A stretch of 64,000 nucleotides of DNA from Brenneria populi (GCF_036016195.1 NZ_JAYWTM010000004.1:186001-250000), one strand, 5' to 3'; counted from the stretch's first letter, positions 25,033 to 36,354 are shown. The notes: generated from the letters alone by a model not told the origin. Made by a program: numbers and translations.

Positions 25033-26601
25033 TTACCGTGCTTCCTGCGCGACCGCTATGGGTTGTTCAAAGTGGTAACGACCCGTTTTCAGGCTGCTTG
25101 GCCCCAGACGTGCGAATTTGAACATCAGATACATTTCCGCAATCAGGAACAATGTATACAGACCGCAAATCAGCCCCATAGAGAACAGGATGTCCCCTGC
25201 GGTCAATGATGAGTTCGCGACCGCCGTCGGCAATACCTCGCCGATAGCCCAAGGCTGACGGCCATACTCGGCGACGAACCATCCCGCTTCCACGGCAATC
25301 CACGGTAAGGGAATACCGTACAACGCGGCGCGGTGCAGCCATTTTCTTTCGCCGATCTTGCCGCGCAGCACCGTCCAGAACGAAAGGCCGATGATCAGCA
25401 GCATCAGTACGCCGCAGGCGACCATGATACGGAAAGAGAAATAGAGCGGAGCAACACGCGGAATGGAGTCTTTGGTCGCTTGCTGAATTTGCGCTTCGGT
25501 CGCATCGGAAACTTTCTGCGTATAGCGTTTCAACAGCAGGCCGTAACCCAAATCCTGTTTGGACTGGTTAAACGCGTCTCTGACGGCCGGGTCGGTATTG
25601 CCGGCGCGCAGCTCTTCCAGCAGCTGATAAGCCTTCATGCCGTTACGGATACGCACTTCGTGCTGTTCCATCAGCTCTTTCAGACCGGTGACCTGCTTAT
25701 CGGTGGAGCGCGTGACGATCAGCCCCATCAGATACGGGATCTGGATGGCGTAATCGTTTTGCATGGTGTTTTGATTGGGCAGGCCGATCAGGGTAAATGA
25801 GGCGGGCGCCGGCTGGGTTTCCCATTCGGCTTCGATGGCGGCCAGTTTGGTTTTCTGCACATCGCCCATTTCATAGCCGGATTCATCGCCCAGCACGATA
25901 ACAGACAACACCGAAGCCAGGCCGAAGCTGGCGGCGATGGCGAAGGAACGCTTGGCGAAAGCGATGTCGCGGCCTTTCAGCAGGTAGTAGGAGCTGATGC
26001 CCAGGATGAACATCGCGCCGGTACAGTAGCCGGCGGCGACAGTGTGAACGAATTTCACCTGAGCAACCGGGTTCAGCACCAGCGAAGCGAAGCTCACCAT
26101 CTCCATACGCATGGTTTCGAAGTTGAAATCGGAGGCGATGGGGTTTTGCATCCAGCCGTTCGCCACCAGGATCCACAGCGCGGAGAAGTTGGAACCCAGC
26201 GCGACGAGCCAGGTGACCGCCATATGCTGAACTTTTCCCAACCGATCCCAGCCAAAGAAGAACAGGCCGACAAAGGTGGATTCAAGGAAAAATGCCATCA
26301 GGCCTTCAATGGCGAGCGGAGCGCCAAAGATATCCCCGACATAATGTGAAAAGTACGACCAGTTGGTGCCGAACTGAAACTCCATCGTCAGCCCGGTCGC
26401 CACGCCCAGGGCAAAGTTAATCGCAAATAACTTGCCCCAGAATTTGGTCATATCTTTATAGATTTGCTTGCCGGACAGCACATATACCGTTTCCATAATC
26501 GCCAGCAGAAACGCCATCCCCAGCGTTAATGGCACGAACAGAAAATGGTACATTGCGGTCAAGGCAAACTGTAAGCGTGACAGTTCGACTATATCAAACA
26601 T
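25033..26601 (-). CDS. cydA: cytochrome bd-I ubiquinol oxidase subunit I
   Basis: Carries haems b558, b595 and d and the quinol-binding Q-loop. The 522-residue protein keeps the haem ligands H19, H186 and M393 and the proton-path residues E99 and E107 at exactly the E. coli numbering. GWMQNPIASDFN and the Q-loop region (residues ~240-380) are also conserved. It is the first gene of cydABX-ybgE. A long AT-rich leader of about 800 bp holds candidate ArcA sites. Confidence 0.98.
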   Translation of the reverse strand: MFDIVELSRLQFALTAMYHFLFVPLTLGMAFLLAIMETVYVLSGKQIYKDMTKFWGKLFAINFALGVATGLTMEFQFGTNWSYFSHYVGDIFGAPLAIEGLMAFFLESTFVGLFFFGWDRLGKVQHMAVTWLVALGSNFSALWILVANGWMQNPIASDFNFETMRMEMVSFASLVLNPVAQVKFVHTVAAGYCTGAMFILGISSYYLLKGRDIAFAKRSFAIAASFGLASVLSVIVLGDESGYEMGDVQKTKLAAIEAEWETQPAPASFTLIGLPNQNTMQNDYAIQIPYLMGLIVTRSTDKQVTGLKELMEQHEVRIRNGMKAYQLLEELRAGNTDPAVRDAFNQSKQDLGYGLLLKRYTQKVSDATEAQIQQATKDSIPRVAPLYFSFRIMVACGVLMLLIIGLSFWTVLRGKIGERKWLHRAALYGIPLPWIAVEAGWFVAEYGRQPWAIGEVLPTAVANSSLTAGDILFSMGLICGLYTLFLIAEMYLMFKFARLGPSSLKTGRYHFEQPIAVAQEAR

Positions 26602-27275
26602 CTTGACTCCTTGCTCCTCGCAGGAAGGTTTTAGCTTACGGCACTTCGCAAGCCGCTAAACACCCGTCAGTAAACACCCAAAAGAACACAACAATAAATG
26701 ACTTCGGCACAAGGCCGCAGCAAACGCCGAAAAGCCGGCGAATCCATCGGCAAGCCAAAGAAAAATCACGATAATTACAAGTATCGTATCCTAAGATAGA
26801 GTAGCGGTATATTACGCCTGTAATCCCGCACAATAAATAGGTTTTTACGTGACCCAGATTGGGTTTTTGATTTCAAATCAATTTTGGCGATAAATCCGCC
26901 TTCAGGTGATAATTGATCTGGCGCAATTTAAGCGTATTTCTTGAAATATATCCATAGCCAAATCCTGATCTAAAACAAATTAACCCCTTTTTGTTAATTA
27001 ATGGTTTATATTAATTTCACATTGGCCATTATTGTTAATATGGTGTGATTTGTTGGTTTAAATTTAAATTAATTTAGTAATATATTTTTCACCTCGCCCG
27101 CGGTCGCTCATCGGCGGCAATAGGCTTTCACATTCATCATGTTCGTCGCTCCCGCCTTATATTTATAGTCGATAATTACGCGCCTTTATTGTTACCATAT
27201 TGTTGCTATTAATTAACAATAATTATGCGCGACAAAAACGGACTGAAAAGCGACGCTCGTAAGCTTAGAAGGCAG
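26602..27275 (-). promoter_or_regulatory. AT-rich control region of cydAB with ArcA-like boxes
   Basis: No gene is seen. The exact ArcA-type 10-mer TGTTAATTAA occurs at 26992-27001 and in inverse orientation at 27209-27218, about 390 and 610 bp before cydA, amid many other TTAAT motifs. TTGATTTCAAATCAA at 26867-26881 is a perfect odd palindrome; its 5-base spacing departs from the FNR consensus. In E. coli ArcA and FNR set microaerobic cydAB expression from such a distant promoter region. The same control is inferred here. Confidence 0.55.
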
Positions 27276-27345
27276 CCCGCGCCGGGGCGATTTTCAACGC
27301 CGCCTGCGGCGGCCCGAAGGGTGACGGGCAGGAAGCCCGTTATAT
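27276..27345 (-). repeat. degenerate copy of the dispersed repeat
   Basis: On the minus strand GGGCCGCCGCAGGCGGCGTTGAAAATCGC resembles the centre of the repeat (GGGCCGCCGCCAGCGGC..TTCAAAAACGC). A short ACGGGC...GCCCGT palindrome sits at its right. Divergence is high, so this assignment is tentative. Confidence 0.4.
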
Positions 27346-27378
27346 AAAAAAGGCCGCCCTTATCTATGCCAGGCGGCC
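27346..27378 (-). terminator. terminator of the sdh-suc operon
   Basis: GGCCGCC (27352-27358) and GGCGGCC (27372-27378) pair across a 13-base loop, with a run of T on the minus strand after the stem, 27 bp after the sucD stop. In E. coli the sucD 3' UTR releases the small RNA SdhX; whether that happens here cannot be seen. Confidence 0.85.
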
Positions 27379-27404
27379 AAACATGTCGAATAAGGAAATC
27401 TATA

Positions 27405-28276
27405 TCAACGGGAAAGCACGGCTTTTACCGCATCGCCGATATCGGCCAGGCTGCGCACCGTTTTTACCCCGGCCGCTTCCAGCGCCGCGAACTTATCGTC
27501 GGCGGTGCCTTTGCCGCCGGCGATGATCGCCCCGGCATGCCCCATTCGCTTGCCTTTCGGCGCGGTCACCCCCGCGATGTAGCTGACGACGGGTTTCGTC
27601 ACATGATCCTTGATATAGGCGGCGGCCTCTTCTTCCGCCGTTCCGCCGATCTCGCCGATCATCACGATCGCTTCCGTCTGCGGATCCTGCTCAAACAATT
27701 GCAATATATCAATAAAGCTGGAGCCGGGAATGGGATCGCCGCCGATCCCCACGCAGCTGGACTGTCCCAGTCCGGCGTCGGTCGTCTGTTTTACCGCTTC
27801 ATAAGTCAGGGTGCCGGAACGGGAAACGATTCCTACCTTTCCCGGCAAATGGATGTGGCCGGGCATAATACCGATCTTGCAGGCGTCCGGCGTAATGACG
27901 CCCGGGCAGTTAGGACCGATCATGCGTACGCCGCTCTCATCCAGCTTGACTTTAACCGTCAGCATATCCAGCGTCGGAATCCCCTCGGTAATACAGATAA
28001 TCAGTTCAATACCGGCGTCGATGGCTTCCAGAATCGAATCTTTGCAAAATGGCGCGGGCACGTAGATGACCGAAACCGTCGCGCCGGTGGCCGCAAGGGC
28101 TTCATGCACGGTATTAAATACCGGCAGCCCCAGATGTACCGTCCCGCCTTTGCCCGGCGTTACTCCCCCCACCAGTTGCGTGCCGTAAGCAAGCGCCTGC
28201 TCGGAGTGAAAAGTCCCCTGACTGCCGGTAAAGCCCTGGCAAATAACTTTGGTCTCTTTATCGATCAGAATGGACA

Positions 28277-28277
<1 letters not shown>
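27405..28277 (-). CDS. sucD: succinyl-CoA synthetase alpha subunit
   Basis: Substrate-level phosphorylation step of the TCA cycle (succinyl-CoA to succinate with ATP formation), with SucC. The 290-residue protein begins MSILIDKETKVICQGFTGSQGTFHSEQA (CoA-binding domain). It carries the phosphohistidine motif GKRMGHAGAIIAGGKGTADDK near the C-terminus. Its start overlaps the sucC stop by one base. It is the last gene of the sdhCDAB-sucABCD operon. Confidence 0.98.
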
Positions 28278-29443
<1,166 letters not shown>

Positions 29444-29564
29444 GATGTTCTATCCATTCTGGTTTTTCATTTCCGAGAGCGTCGTTAACAACAACGACCT
29501 GCATAGCACATACCTATAATTATAAATTATGGGGGCAGGCATTCGACGGCCAGCCGCCCGGCGA

Positions 29565-30785
29565 TCAGATGTCCAGAAGCAAACGCGTCGGATCTTCCAG
29601 CAACTCTTTTATCGTAACCAGAAAGCCGACGGACTCACGGCCGTCAATCAGTCGGTGGTCATAGGAGAGCGCCAGATACATCATAGGCAAAATGACGACC
29701 TGGCCATCCACGGCCATCGGGCGATCTTTAATCGCATGCATACCCAGGATTGCGCTCTGCGGCGGGTTAATAATCGGGGTCGACATCAGCGAGCCAAAGA
29801 CGCCGCCGTTGGTAATGGTGAAATTACCGCCGGTCAGCTCTTCAACGGTCAGTTTGCCGTCGCGGCCTTTCAGCGCCAGCTCTTTGATCCGTTTCTCAAT
29901 TTCGGCCATGCCTAGCGTATCGACATCCCGCAGTACCGGGGTAACTAAACCGCGCGGCGTCGACACCGCGATGCTGACATCAAAATAGTTGTGATAAACC
30001 ACATCTTCGCCGTCTATCGAGGCATTCACCTCCGGGAAGCGCTTCAACGCTTCAACCACCGCCTTGAGGTAAAACGACATAAAGCCTAAACGCACGCCGT
30101 GGCGTTTTTCAAACACTTCGCCATACTGTTTGCGCAAATCCATAATCGGCTTCATGTTGACTTCATTGAACGTCGTCAACATCGCCGTACTGTTTTTCGC
30201 TTCCAGCAGCCGTTCCGCCACGCGTTTGCGCAGTCGCGTCATGGGAACGCGTTTTTCGCTGCGTCCGCCCAACGCCGGCTCCGCTGCCGGCGGCGTCGCC
30301 GGTTTATCCTCGTTTCGACTCTCTTTTTGCGCGGTCAGATGCTTATCAATATCTTCGCGGGTGATGCGCCCGCCGACGCCGCTGCCTTTAATGGCAGCGG
30401 GATCCAGATCGTGCTCGGCGATCAACCGACGGATCGCCGGGCTGAGCGCATCATTGCTCTCATCCTCCAGACCCGCGGTATAACGCTGCGCCGGCGTGGA
30501 CTCCTTACTCTGGGACTTCTCGCTGGTTTCCTTGCCGGAGCTATCGCCCAGGCGCAGGCGCGCCAGCACCTGGCGAGCGGTCACCGTGGCGCCCTCGTTT
30601 TCCAGAATACTATCCAGGATCCCCGCTTCGGACGCGGGCACCTCCAGCACCACTTTATCGGTTTCAATTTCGACCAGCACTTCATCACGCTGGACGCTAT
30701 CGCCCGGTTTCTTATGCCAGGTGGCGACGGTGGCGTCGGCTACCGATTCAGGCAAGTCAGGGACAAGAATATCTACGCTACTCAT
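29565..30785 (-). CDS. sucB: 2-oxoglutarate dehydrogenase E2, dihydrolipoyl succinyltransferase
   Basis: Core subunit of the 2-oxoglutarate dehydrogenase complex. The 406-residue protein has one lipoyl domain with the modified lysine K44 in EIETDKVVLEVP. A peripheral-subunit-binding domain follows (LSPAIRRLIAEHDLDPAAIKGSGVGGRITREDI), then the catalytic domain with NYFDVSIAVSTPRGLVTPVLRDVD and the active-site motif DHRLIDGRE. It lies 15 bp after sucA. Confidence 0.98.
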   Translation of the reverse strand: MSSVDILVPDLPESVADATVATWHKKPGDSVQRDEVLVEIETDKVVLEVPASEAGILDSILENEGATVTARQVLARLRLGDSSGKETSEKSQSKESTPAQRYTAGLEDESNDALSPAIRRLIAEHDLDPAAIKGSGVGGRITREDIDKHLTAQKESRNEDKPATPPAAEPALGGRSEKRVPMTRLRKRVAERLLEAKNSTAMLTTFNEVNMKPIMDLRKQYGEVFEKRHGVRLGFMSFYLKAVVEALKRFPEVNASIDGEDVVYHNYFDVSIAVSTPRGLVTPVLRDVDTLGMAEIEKRIKELALKGRDGKLTVEELTGGNFTITNGGVFGSLMSTPIINPPQSAILGMHAIKDRPMAVDGQVVILPMMYLALSYDHRLIDGRESVGFLVTIKELLEDPTRLLLDI

Positions 30786-30800
30786 TATCTATCCTTTTAT

Positions 30801-33608
30801 TTAATCAACGTTCAGCGCGTCATTAACCAGAGCTTGCTGCTGTTTCTGGTGTACGGACAAATAGCCAACTGCTGGAGAAGCGGAGGCTGGACGTCCGGCG
30901 TAACGTAAAGAAGCCCCGAATGGAATCACTTCACGGAAATGATGCTGACTGCAATACCAGGCGCCCTGATTCAGCGGCTCTTCCTGACACCATACGAAAT
31001 CATGGACGTGAGAGAACGGCTCCAGCACGGCCTGCACCGCCTGGTGCGGGAAGGGATAAAGTTGTTCGATACGCACCAGCGCCACATCTTTTTGTTCATT
31101 CTTACGCCGCTGTTCCAACAGGTCATAATAAACCTTGCCGGAACAGAGAACGACACGTTTGACCGCCTGGGGGGCCAAATCATCGATTTCGCCAATCGCC
31201 GGCTGGAAACAGCCGTGCGCCAAATCATCCAGAGAAGAGACGGCGAGCGGATGGCGCAGCAGCGACTTCGGCGACATCACGATCAGCGGGCGCCGCATGC
31301 CGCGCAGCGCCTGACGGCGCAGCATATGGTAAACCTGCGCCGGCGTCGAAGGAATGCACACCTGCATATTCTGTTCGGCGCACAGCTGCAGATAGCGCTC
31401 AAGGCGGGCGGAAGAGTGTTCCGGCCCCTGCCCTTCGTAACCGTGCGGCAGCAACATGACCAGTCCGCACATCCGGCCCCACTTCTGCTCCCCGGAGCTG
31501 ATGAATTGGTCGATAACCACCTGAGCGCCGTTGGCGAAGTCGCCGAATTGCGCTTCCCAGATGGTCAGGGTGCGCGGCTCGGCCGTCGCATAGCCATATT
31601 CAAACGCCAGCACCGCCTCTTCAGAGAGCACCGAATCCCAGACCTGGAACTCCCCCTGCGCGTTGTGAACATGCTCAAGCGGCGTGTAGCCGGAGCCGTT
31701 TTTCTGGTTGTGCACCACGGCATGGCGGTGGAAAAAAGTGCCGCGGCCGGTATCTTCGCCGGACAGGCGCACCGATACCCCGTCATCGACCAGCGTGGCG
31801 TAGGCCAGCATCTCCGCGCCGCCCCAGTCGAACGGTTTATTGCCCTCCGCCATTTCCGCGCGGTCATGATACACCTTGGCCACCCGCGGCTGCATCTCTA
31901 TCGCCTCGGGGATCTCGCTGATACGTTTGGCCAGCTCCTGCAAACGCTTCATCTCAACCTTGTTCGGGTAGGGCTCATCCCACTCGTGATTCAGATAGGG
32001 CGACCAGGTGAAAGAGAGCATATCCATCTCGCGGCGCTCTTCCACCACGCACTCCCCGCCGTCCAGCGCGTCGCGATACAGGTTGATCATCTCCGTGGCG
32101 TCTTCCAGCGTCACCACCTTCTCCTGTTCCAGACGGTCGGCGTACACTTTACGCGGCGTCGGGTGTTTCTTGATTTTGCGATACATCATCGGCTGGGTGG
32201 CGCTGGGTTCGTCGGCCTCGTTATGGCCGTGCCGGCGGTAGCAGATCAGGTCGATAAACACGTCGCGCTTAAAGGTGTTGCGGAAATCCAGCGCGATGCG
32301 CGTTACAAACGCCACCGCTTCCGGATCGTCCGAGTTAACGTGGAAAATCGGCGCCTGAACCATTTTGCCGATATCGGTACAGTATTCCGTGGAGCGGATA
32401 TCCAGCAGGTTGGAGGTGGTGAACCCGATGCGGTTGTTAATGACGATGCGCAATGTGCCGCCCACCTCATAGCCGCGCACCTTGGACATATTCAGCGTTT
32501 CCTGCACCACGCCCTGCCCGCTGATCGCCGCATCCCCGTGAATGGTAACCGGCAGAACCAGCGTACCGACCGGGTTATCCAGCCGGTCGAGGCGCGCGCG
32601 CACCGAGCCGGTCACCACCGGACTGACGATCTCCAGGTGCGAGGGGTTGAAGGCCAGCGCTAGATGCACCAGTCCTCCGCCCGTTTCCAGATCGGAGGAG
32701 AAGCCCTGATGGTATTTCACGTCCCCGGTGCCCAGGTGCTCTTTATGCTTACCGGCGAACTCATCGAACAAATCCTGCGGTTTTTTCCCCACCACGTTGA
32801 TCAGCACATTCAGGCGGCCGCGGTGCGCCATGCCCAGCACCACTTCACGCGTGCCGTTGTTGCCCGCATGGCGGACCATCTCTTTCAGCATCGGCACCAA
32901 CACATCCCCGCCTTCCAGCGAGAAGCGTTTGGCGCCGGGGAACTTGGCGCCGAGATAGCGTTCCAGTCCCTCCGCCGCGGTCAGCTCTTTCAGAAAGCGC
33001 TTTTTCTCGTCGGCGGTAAACGACGGCTGCCCCATCACGGACTCAATACGCTGCTGGATCCAGCGCTTCTCTTCCGTATTGGTGATATGCATATACTCGG
33101 CGCCGATAGACCCGCAGTAGGTCTGTTTCAGCGCCTCATACAGCTCGCCCAGATTCATGGTCTCTTTGCCGATGGCGAACGACCCCACGTTAAAGGTTTC
33201 CTGCAAATCTTCCTGGGTCAGATTGTGGTAATCGAGATCCAGTTCGGGCACCGGAATCTGCGGGCGCAGATTCAGCGGGTCGAGATTCGCCTGCTGGTGA
33301 CCACGGAAACGGAACGCATTGATCAGCTGCAATACCTTAACCTGCTTCGCATCTTTATCAGGATCGGTAATCGACGAGGTAGAACGAGAGGAATCTTTCG
33401 CCAAGCGACGAAAATATTCGCGGGTTTTGGAGTGGAGCTGATCCGGTTTAACCCCGGCAGTCGGTAACTGCTGAAAGATCGAACGCCAGCTAAGATCGAT
33501 GGAGTCTGGATCGGTTAAAAAATCTTCATAGAGCTGCTCTATGTAGGACTGGTTTGCGCCCGCCAGATAGGAGGAATCCAGCCAGGCCTTCATTGCGCCG
33601 TTCTGCAT
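30801..33608 (-). CDS. sucA: 2-oxoglutarate dehydrogenase E1
   Basis: Thiamine-diphosphate-dependent decarboxylase of the 2-oxoglutarate dehydrogenase complex. The 935-residue protein begins MQNGAMKAWLDSSYLAGANQS, close to E. coli (933 aa). It shows RFRGHQQANLDPL, MAHRGRLNVLINVVGK, the cofactor site region HGDAAISGQGVVQETLN and the transketolase-like C-terminus. A 574-codon open frame on the opposite strand is a composition artefact of this gene. It follows sdhB by about 240 bp. Confidence 0.98.
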   Translation of the reverse strand: MQNGAMKAWLDSSYLAGANQSYIEQLYEDFLTDPDSIDLSWRSIFQQLPTAGVKPDQLHSKTREYFRRLAKDSSRSTSSITDPDKDAKQVKVLQLINAFRFRGHQQANLDPLNLRPQIPVPELDLDYHNLTQEDLQETFNVGSFAIGKETMNLGELYEALKQTYCGSIGAEYMHITNTEEKRWIQQRIESVMGQPSFTADEKKRFLKELTAAEGLERYLGAKFPGAKRFSLEGGDVLVPMLKEMVRHAGNNGTREVVLGMAHRGRLNVLINVVGKKPQDLFDEFAGKHKEHLGTGDVKYHQGFSSDLETGGGLVHLALAFNPSHLEIVSPVVTGSVRARLDRLDNPVGTLVLPVTIHGDAAISGQGVVQETLNMSKVRGYEVGGTLRIVINNRIGFTTSNLLDIRSTEYCTDIGKMVQAPIFHVNSDDPEAVAFVTRIALDFRNTFKRDVFIDLICYRRHGHNEADEPSATQPMMYRKIKKHPTPRKVYADRLEQEKVVTLEDATEMINLYRDALDGGECVVEERREMDMLSFTWSPYLNHEWDEPYPNKVEMKRLQELAKRISEIPEAIEMQPRVAKVYHDRAEMAEGNKPFDWGGAEMLAYATLVDDGVSVRLSGEDTGRGTFFHRHAVVHNQKNGSGYTPLEHVHNAQGEFQVWDSVLSEEAVLAFEYGYATAEPRTLTIWEAQFGDFANGAQVVIDQFISSGEQKWGRMCGLVMLLPHGYEGQGPEHSSARLERYLQLCAEQNMQVCIPSTPAQVYHMLRRQALRGMRRPLIVMSPKSLLRHPLAVSSLDDLAHGCFQPAIGEIDDLAPQAVKRVVLCSGKVYYDLLEQRRKNEQKDVALVRIEQLYPFPHQAVQAVLEPFSHVHDFVWCQEEPLNQGAWYCSQHHFREVIPFGASLRYAGRPASASPAVGYLSVHQKQQQALVNDALNVD

Positions 33609-33772
33609 TATGATCCCTTAAGCTTATAAGCTTCAGTTTTCGCCGTGGTTAACATGTCGTTTGTGCCGTATTAATCGGTTGCCGTAACGGTTCGCGCTAC
33701 GCGCCTTCCCCATTAAGGAACCTTTAAAAACAGGTTCTGCAATGCAATAAACCCGCTTTTGAAGGTTTCTCG

Positions 33773-33805
33773 ATCTCCCCCCGGAATCCGCTTCAAGGGG
33801 GAGAT
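33773..33805. other. hairpin in the sdhB-sucA gap
   Basis: ATCTCCCCC (33773-33781) pairs perfectly with GGGGGAGAT (33797-33805) around a 15-base loop, about 50 bp after sdhB. On the minus strand it lacks a following T run, so it is more likely an mRNA-stability or processing element than a full terminator. On the plus strand a short T run follows. Confidence 0.5.
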
Positions 33806-33852
33806 GCCTTTTTATCGCTTAACCATTAGCCGTGCCGTTGCGTAACGGCGTC

Positions 33853-34569
33853 TTACCCGTTGCGTTGCAGCAGCATGGATTTAATGTGGCCGATCGCCCG
33901 CGTCGGATTAAGCCCTTTCGGGCAAACATTGACGCAATTCATAATGCTGTGACAGCGGAATACGCTGAAAGCATCGTCCAGATTGTCGAGCCGCGGCGTG
34001 GTTTCCGTATCGCGGCTATCGATCAGGAAGCGGTATGCGGCCAGCAGTCCCGCGGGCCCGACGAACTTATCCGGGTTCCACCAGAACGACGGACAAGAGG
34101 TTGAACAACAGGCGCACATGATGCACTCATAGAGTCCGTCCAGCTTTTCGCGCTGCTCCGGCGACTGTAAATGCTCCCGGGCTGGAGGATTTTTCCCATT
34201 ATTCAACAGGTAAGGTTTTATTTTCTCATATTGGGCATAGAATTGCCCCATGTCCACTACCAAATCGCGCACAACGGGCAATCCGGGCAGAGGTCGGATG
34301 ACAATTTTACCGTTTCCGCGCCGCAATGCCGACACCGGCGTAATGCAGGCCAGACCGTTTTTACCGTTCATGTTAACACCATCCGAGCCGCAAACGCCTT
34401 CGCGGCAGGAGCGGCGGAACGATAAGGTCGGATCCTGTTCTTTCAGCAGAATCAAGGCGTCCAGCAGCATCATATCGCGCCCCTCTTCCGCCTCCAGCCG
34501 GTAATCCTGCATCCGCGGCGCACTATCGACATCCGGATTATAGCGGTAAATGGAAAATTCAAGTTTCAT
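33853..34569 (-). CDS. sdhB: succinate dehydrogenase iron-sulfur subunit
   Basis: Electron-transfer subunit of complex II. The 238-residue protein has the three cluster motifs: CREGVCGSDGVNMNG...LAC for [2Fe-2S], CIMCACCSTSCP for [4Fe-4S] and CHSIMNCVNVCPKGLNP for [3Fe-4S]. It lies 18 bp after sdhA. Length equals that of E. coli SdhB. Confidence 0.98.
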   Translation of the reverse strand: MKLEFSIYRYNPDVDSAPRMQDYRLEAEEGRDMMLLDALILLKEQDPTLSFRRSCREGVCGSDGVNMNGKNGLACITPVSALRRGNGKIVIRPLPGLPVVRDLVVDMGQFYAQYEKIKPYLLNNGKNPPAREHLQSPEQREKLDGLYECIMCACCSTSCPSFWWNPDKFVGPAGLLAAYRFLIDSRDTETTPRLDNLDDAFSVFRCHSIMNCVNVCPKGLNPTRAIGHIKSMLLQRNG

Positions 34570-34587
34570 CAGTCAATCCCCCCGCGA

Positions 34588-36354
34588 TTAATAAGTACGC
34601 ACTTTCGGCGGGAAGGCCGGGCGTAATTTGGGCTGCATATTCACCTCGCGGCGCGTCATGCTATCGGTTTGCGGCAGATACAGCGAATGGCATAGCCAAT
34701 TTTTATCATCCCGATCGGGATAGTCGAAACGGCTGTGCGCTCCCCGGCTCTCGGTGCGGAAGTTGGCGGATACCGCCGTCGCATACGCGGTTTCCATCAG
34801 GTTATCCAGCTCCAGGCATTCAACCCGCTGGGTATTGAATTCCGTGGAGCGATCGTCCAGCCGCGCGTATTTCAGCCGTTCGCGGATCGTCTTCAGCTCT
34901 TCCAGTCCTTGCGCCATCGCATCGCCTTCACGGAATACGGAGAAGTTATGCTGCATGCAGGATTGCAGCGCCTTACGGATTTCCACCGGATCTTCGCCGG
35001 AACTGCTGTTGTTCCAGCGGTTAAGACGTTCGAGGGCGGCCTCGATATCGGAATCGCCGGCGTCTCGGCTTGCGCCCTGCTCTTGCAGCGACTCCCGCAA
35101 ATGCACCCCCGCCGAACGGCCGAACACCACCAGATCGAGCAGCGAATTTCCCCCCAGGCGGTTCGCGCCATGCACCGAAACGCAGGCGATCTCCCCCACC
35201 GCGAACAGGCCGGGAATAACGACGTCCTCGCCCTTCTCGTTAATCGTCAGCGCCTGGCCGCTGACTTTGGTCGGAATGCCGCCCATCATGTAGTGACAGG
35301 TGGGAATAACCGGAATCGGTTCCTTTACCGGATCGACGTGAGCGAAGGTACGGGATAACTCCAGGATCCCCGGCAGCCGCGACTCCAACACTTCTTTGCC
35401 CAGGTGGTCCAGCTTCAGCTTGGCATGGGGTCCCCACGGGCCATCGCAGCCGCGGCCTTCGCGAATTTCGATCATAATCGAGCGCGCCACCACGTCGCGG
35501 CCGGCCAGATCTTTGGCGTTCGGCGCGTAGCGTTCCATAAAACGCTCGCCGTGCTTATTCAACAGATAGCCGCCCTCGCCGCGGCAGCCCTCGGTCACCA
35601 ACACCCCGGCGCCGGCGATTCCCGTCGGATGGAACTGCCACATTTCCATATCCTGCACCGGCACCCCGGCGCGTAACGCCATGCCGACGCCGTCGCCGGT
35701 ATTGATGTGCGCATTGGTGGTGGATTGGTAAATGCGCCCCGCTCCGCCGGTCGCCAGCACGGTGGCCCGGGCTTTGAAATAGACGACCTCTCCGGTTTCG
35801 ATGCAGATCGCGCTGCACCCGACGACGGCGCCATCCTGATTTTTCACCAGATCGAGCGCATACCATTCGGAGAAGATGGTGGTGTGATTTTTCAGGTTCT
35901 GCTGATAGAGCGTATGCAGCAGGGCATGACCGGTGCGGTCAGCCGCGGCGGCGGTTCGCGCCGCCTGCTCGCCGCCGAAGTTTCTGGATTGTCCGCCGAA
36001 CGGGCGCTGGTAAATACGCCCATCGTCCAGGCGCGAAAAGGGCAGCCCCATGTGCTCCAGTTCCAGCACCGCTTCCGGGCCGGTTTTGCACATATATTCA
36101 ATCGCGTCCTGATCGCCGATATAGTCGGAACCCTTGACGGTGTCATACATATGCCATTCCCAGTTATCCTCATGGGTATTGCCCAGCGCGACGGTAATGC
36201 CGCCCTGGGCGGAGACGGTATGGGAACGGGTGGGAAAAACCTTGGACAACAGGGCGCAGGACAGGCCCATCTGAGATATTTGCAGGGCGGCGCGCATACC
36301 TGCGCCCCCTGCGCCGACGACAACCGCATCAAACTCTCTAATTGGCAAATTCAT
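34588..36354 (-). CDS. sdhA: succinate dehydrogenase flavoprotein subunit
   Basis: Oxidises succinate to fumarate with covalently bound FAD at the cytoplasmic face of the membrane. The start at 36354 gives MNLPIREFDAVVVGAGGAG and 588 residues as in E. coli; a start 12 bases upstream is less conserved. The FAD-linked histidine lies in PTRSHTVSAQGG and the active-site region in HPTGIAGAGVLVTEGCRGEGG. Start and sdhD stop overlap by one base. Confidence 0.98.
   Translation of the reverse strand: MNLPIREFDAVVVGAGGAGMRAALQISQMGLSCALLSKVFPTRSHTVSAQGGITVALGNTHEDNWEWHMYDTVKGSDYIGDQDAIEYMCKTGPEAVLELEHMGLPFSRLDDGRIYQRPFGGQSRNFGGEQAARTAAAADRTGHALLHTLYQQNLKNHTTIFSEWYALDLVKNQDGAVVGCSAICIETGEVVYFKARATVLATGGAGRIYQSTTNAHINTGDGVGMALRAGVPVQDMEMWQFHPTGIAGAGVLVTEGCRGEGGYLLNKHGERFMERYAPNAKDLAGRDVVARSIMIEIREGRGCDGPWGPHAKLKLDHLGKEVLESRLPGILELSRTFAHVDPVKEPIPVIPTCHYMMGGIPTKVSGQALTINEKGEDVVIPGLFAVGEIACVSVHGANRLGGNSLLDLVVFGRSAGVHLRESLQEQGASRDAGDSDIEAALERLNRWNNSSSGEDPVEIRKALQSCMQHNFSVFREGDAMAQGLEELKTIRERLKYARLDDRSTEFNTQRVECLELDNLMETAYATAVSANFRTESRGAHSRFDYPDRDDKNWLCHSLYLPQTDSMTRREVNMQPKLRPAFPPKVRTY

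Noticed and set aside
26867..26881. FNR site before cydA
   Set aside because: TTGAT-N5-ATCAA has a 5-base spacer, while FNR sites have four, so it was kept only as a palindrome.
30939..32663. A 574-codon open frame on the plus strand
   Set aside because: It is wholly antisense to sucA, which is clearly conserved. Its sequence is rich in His, Arg and Gln as expected for a reversed GC-rich gene.
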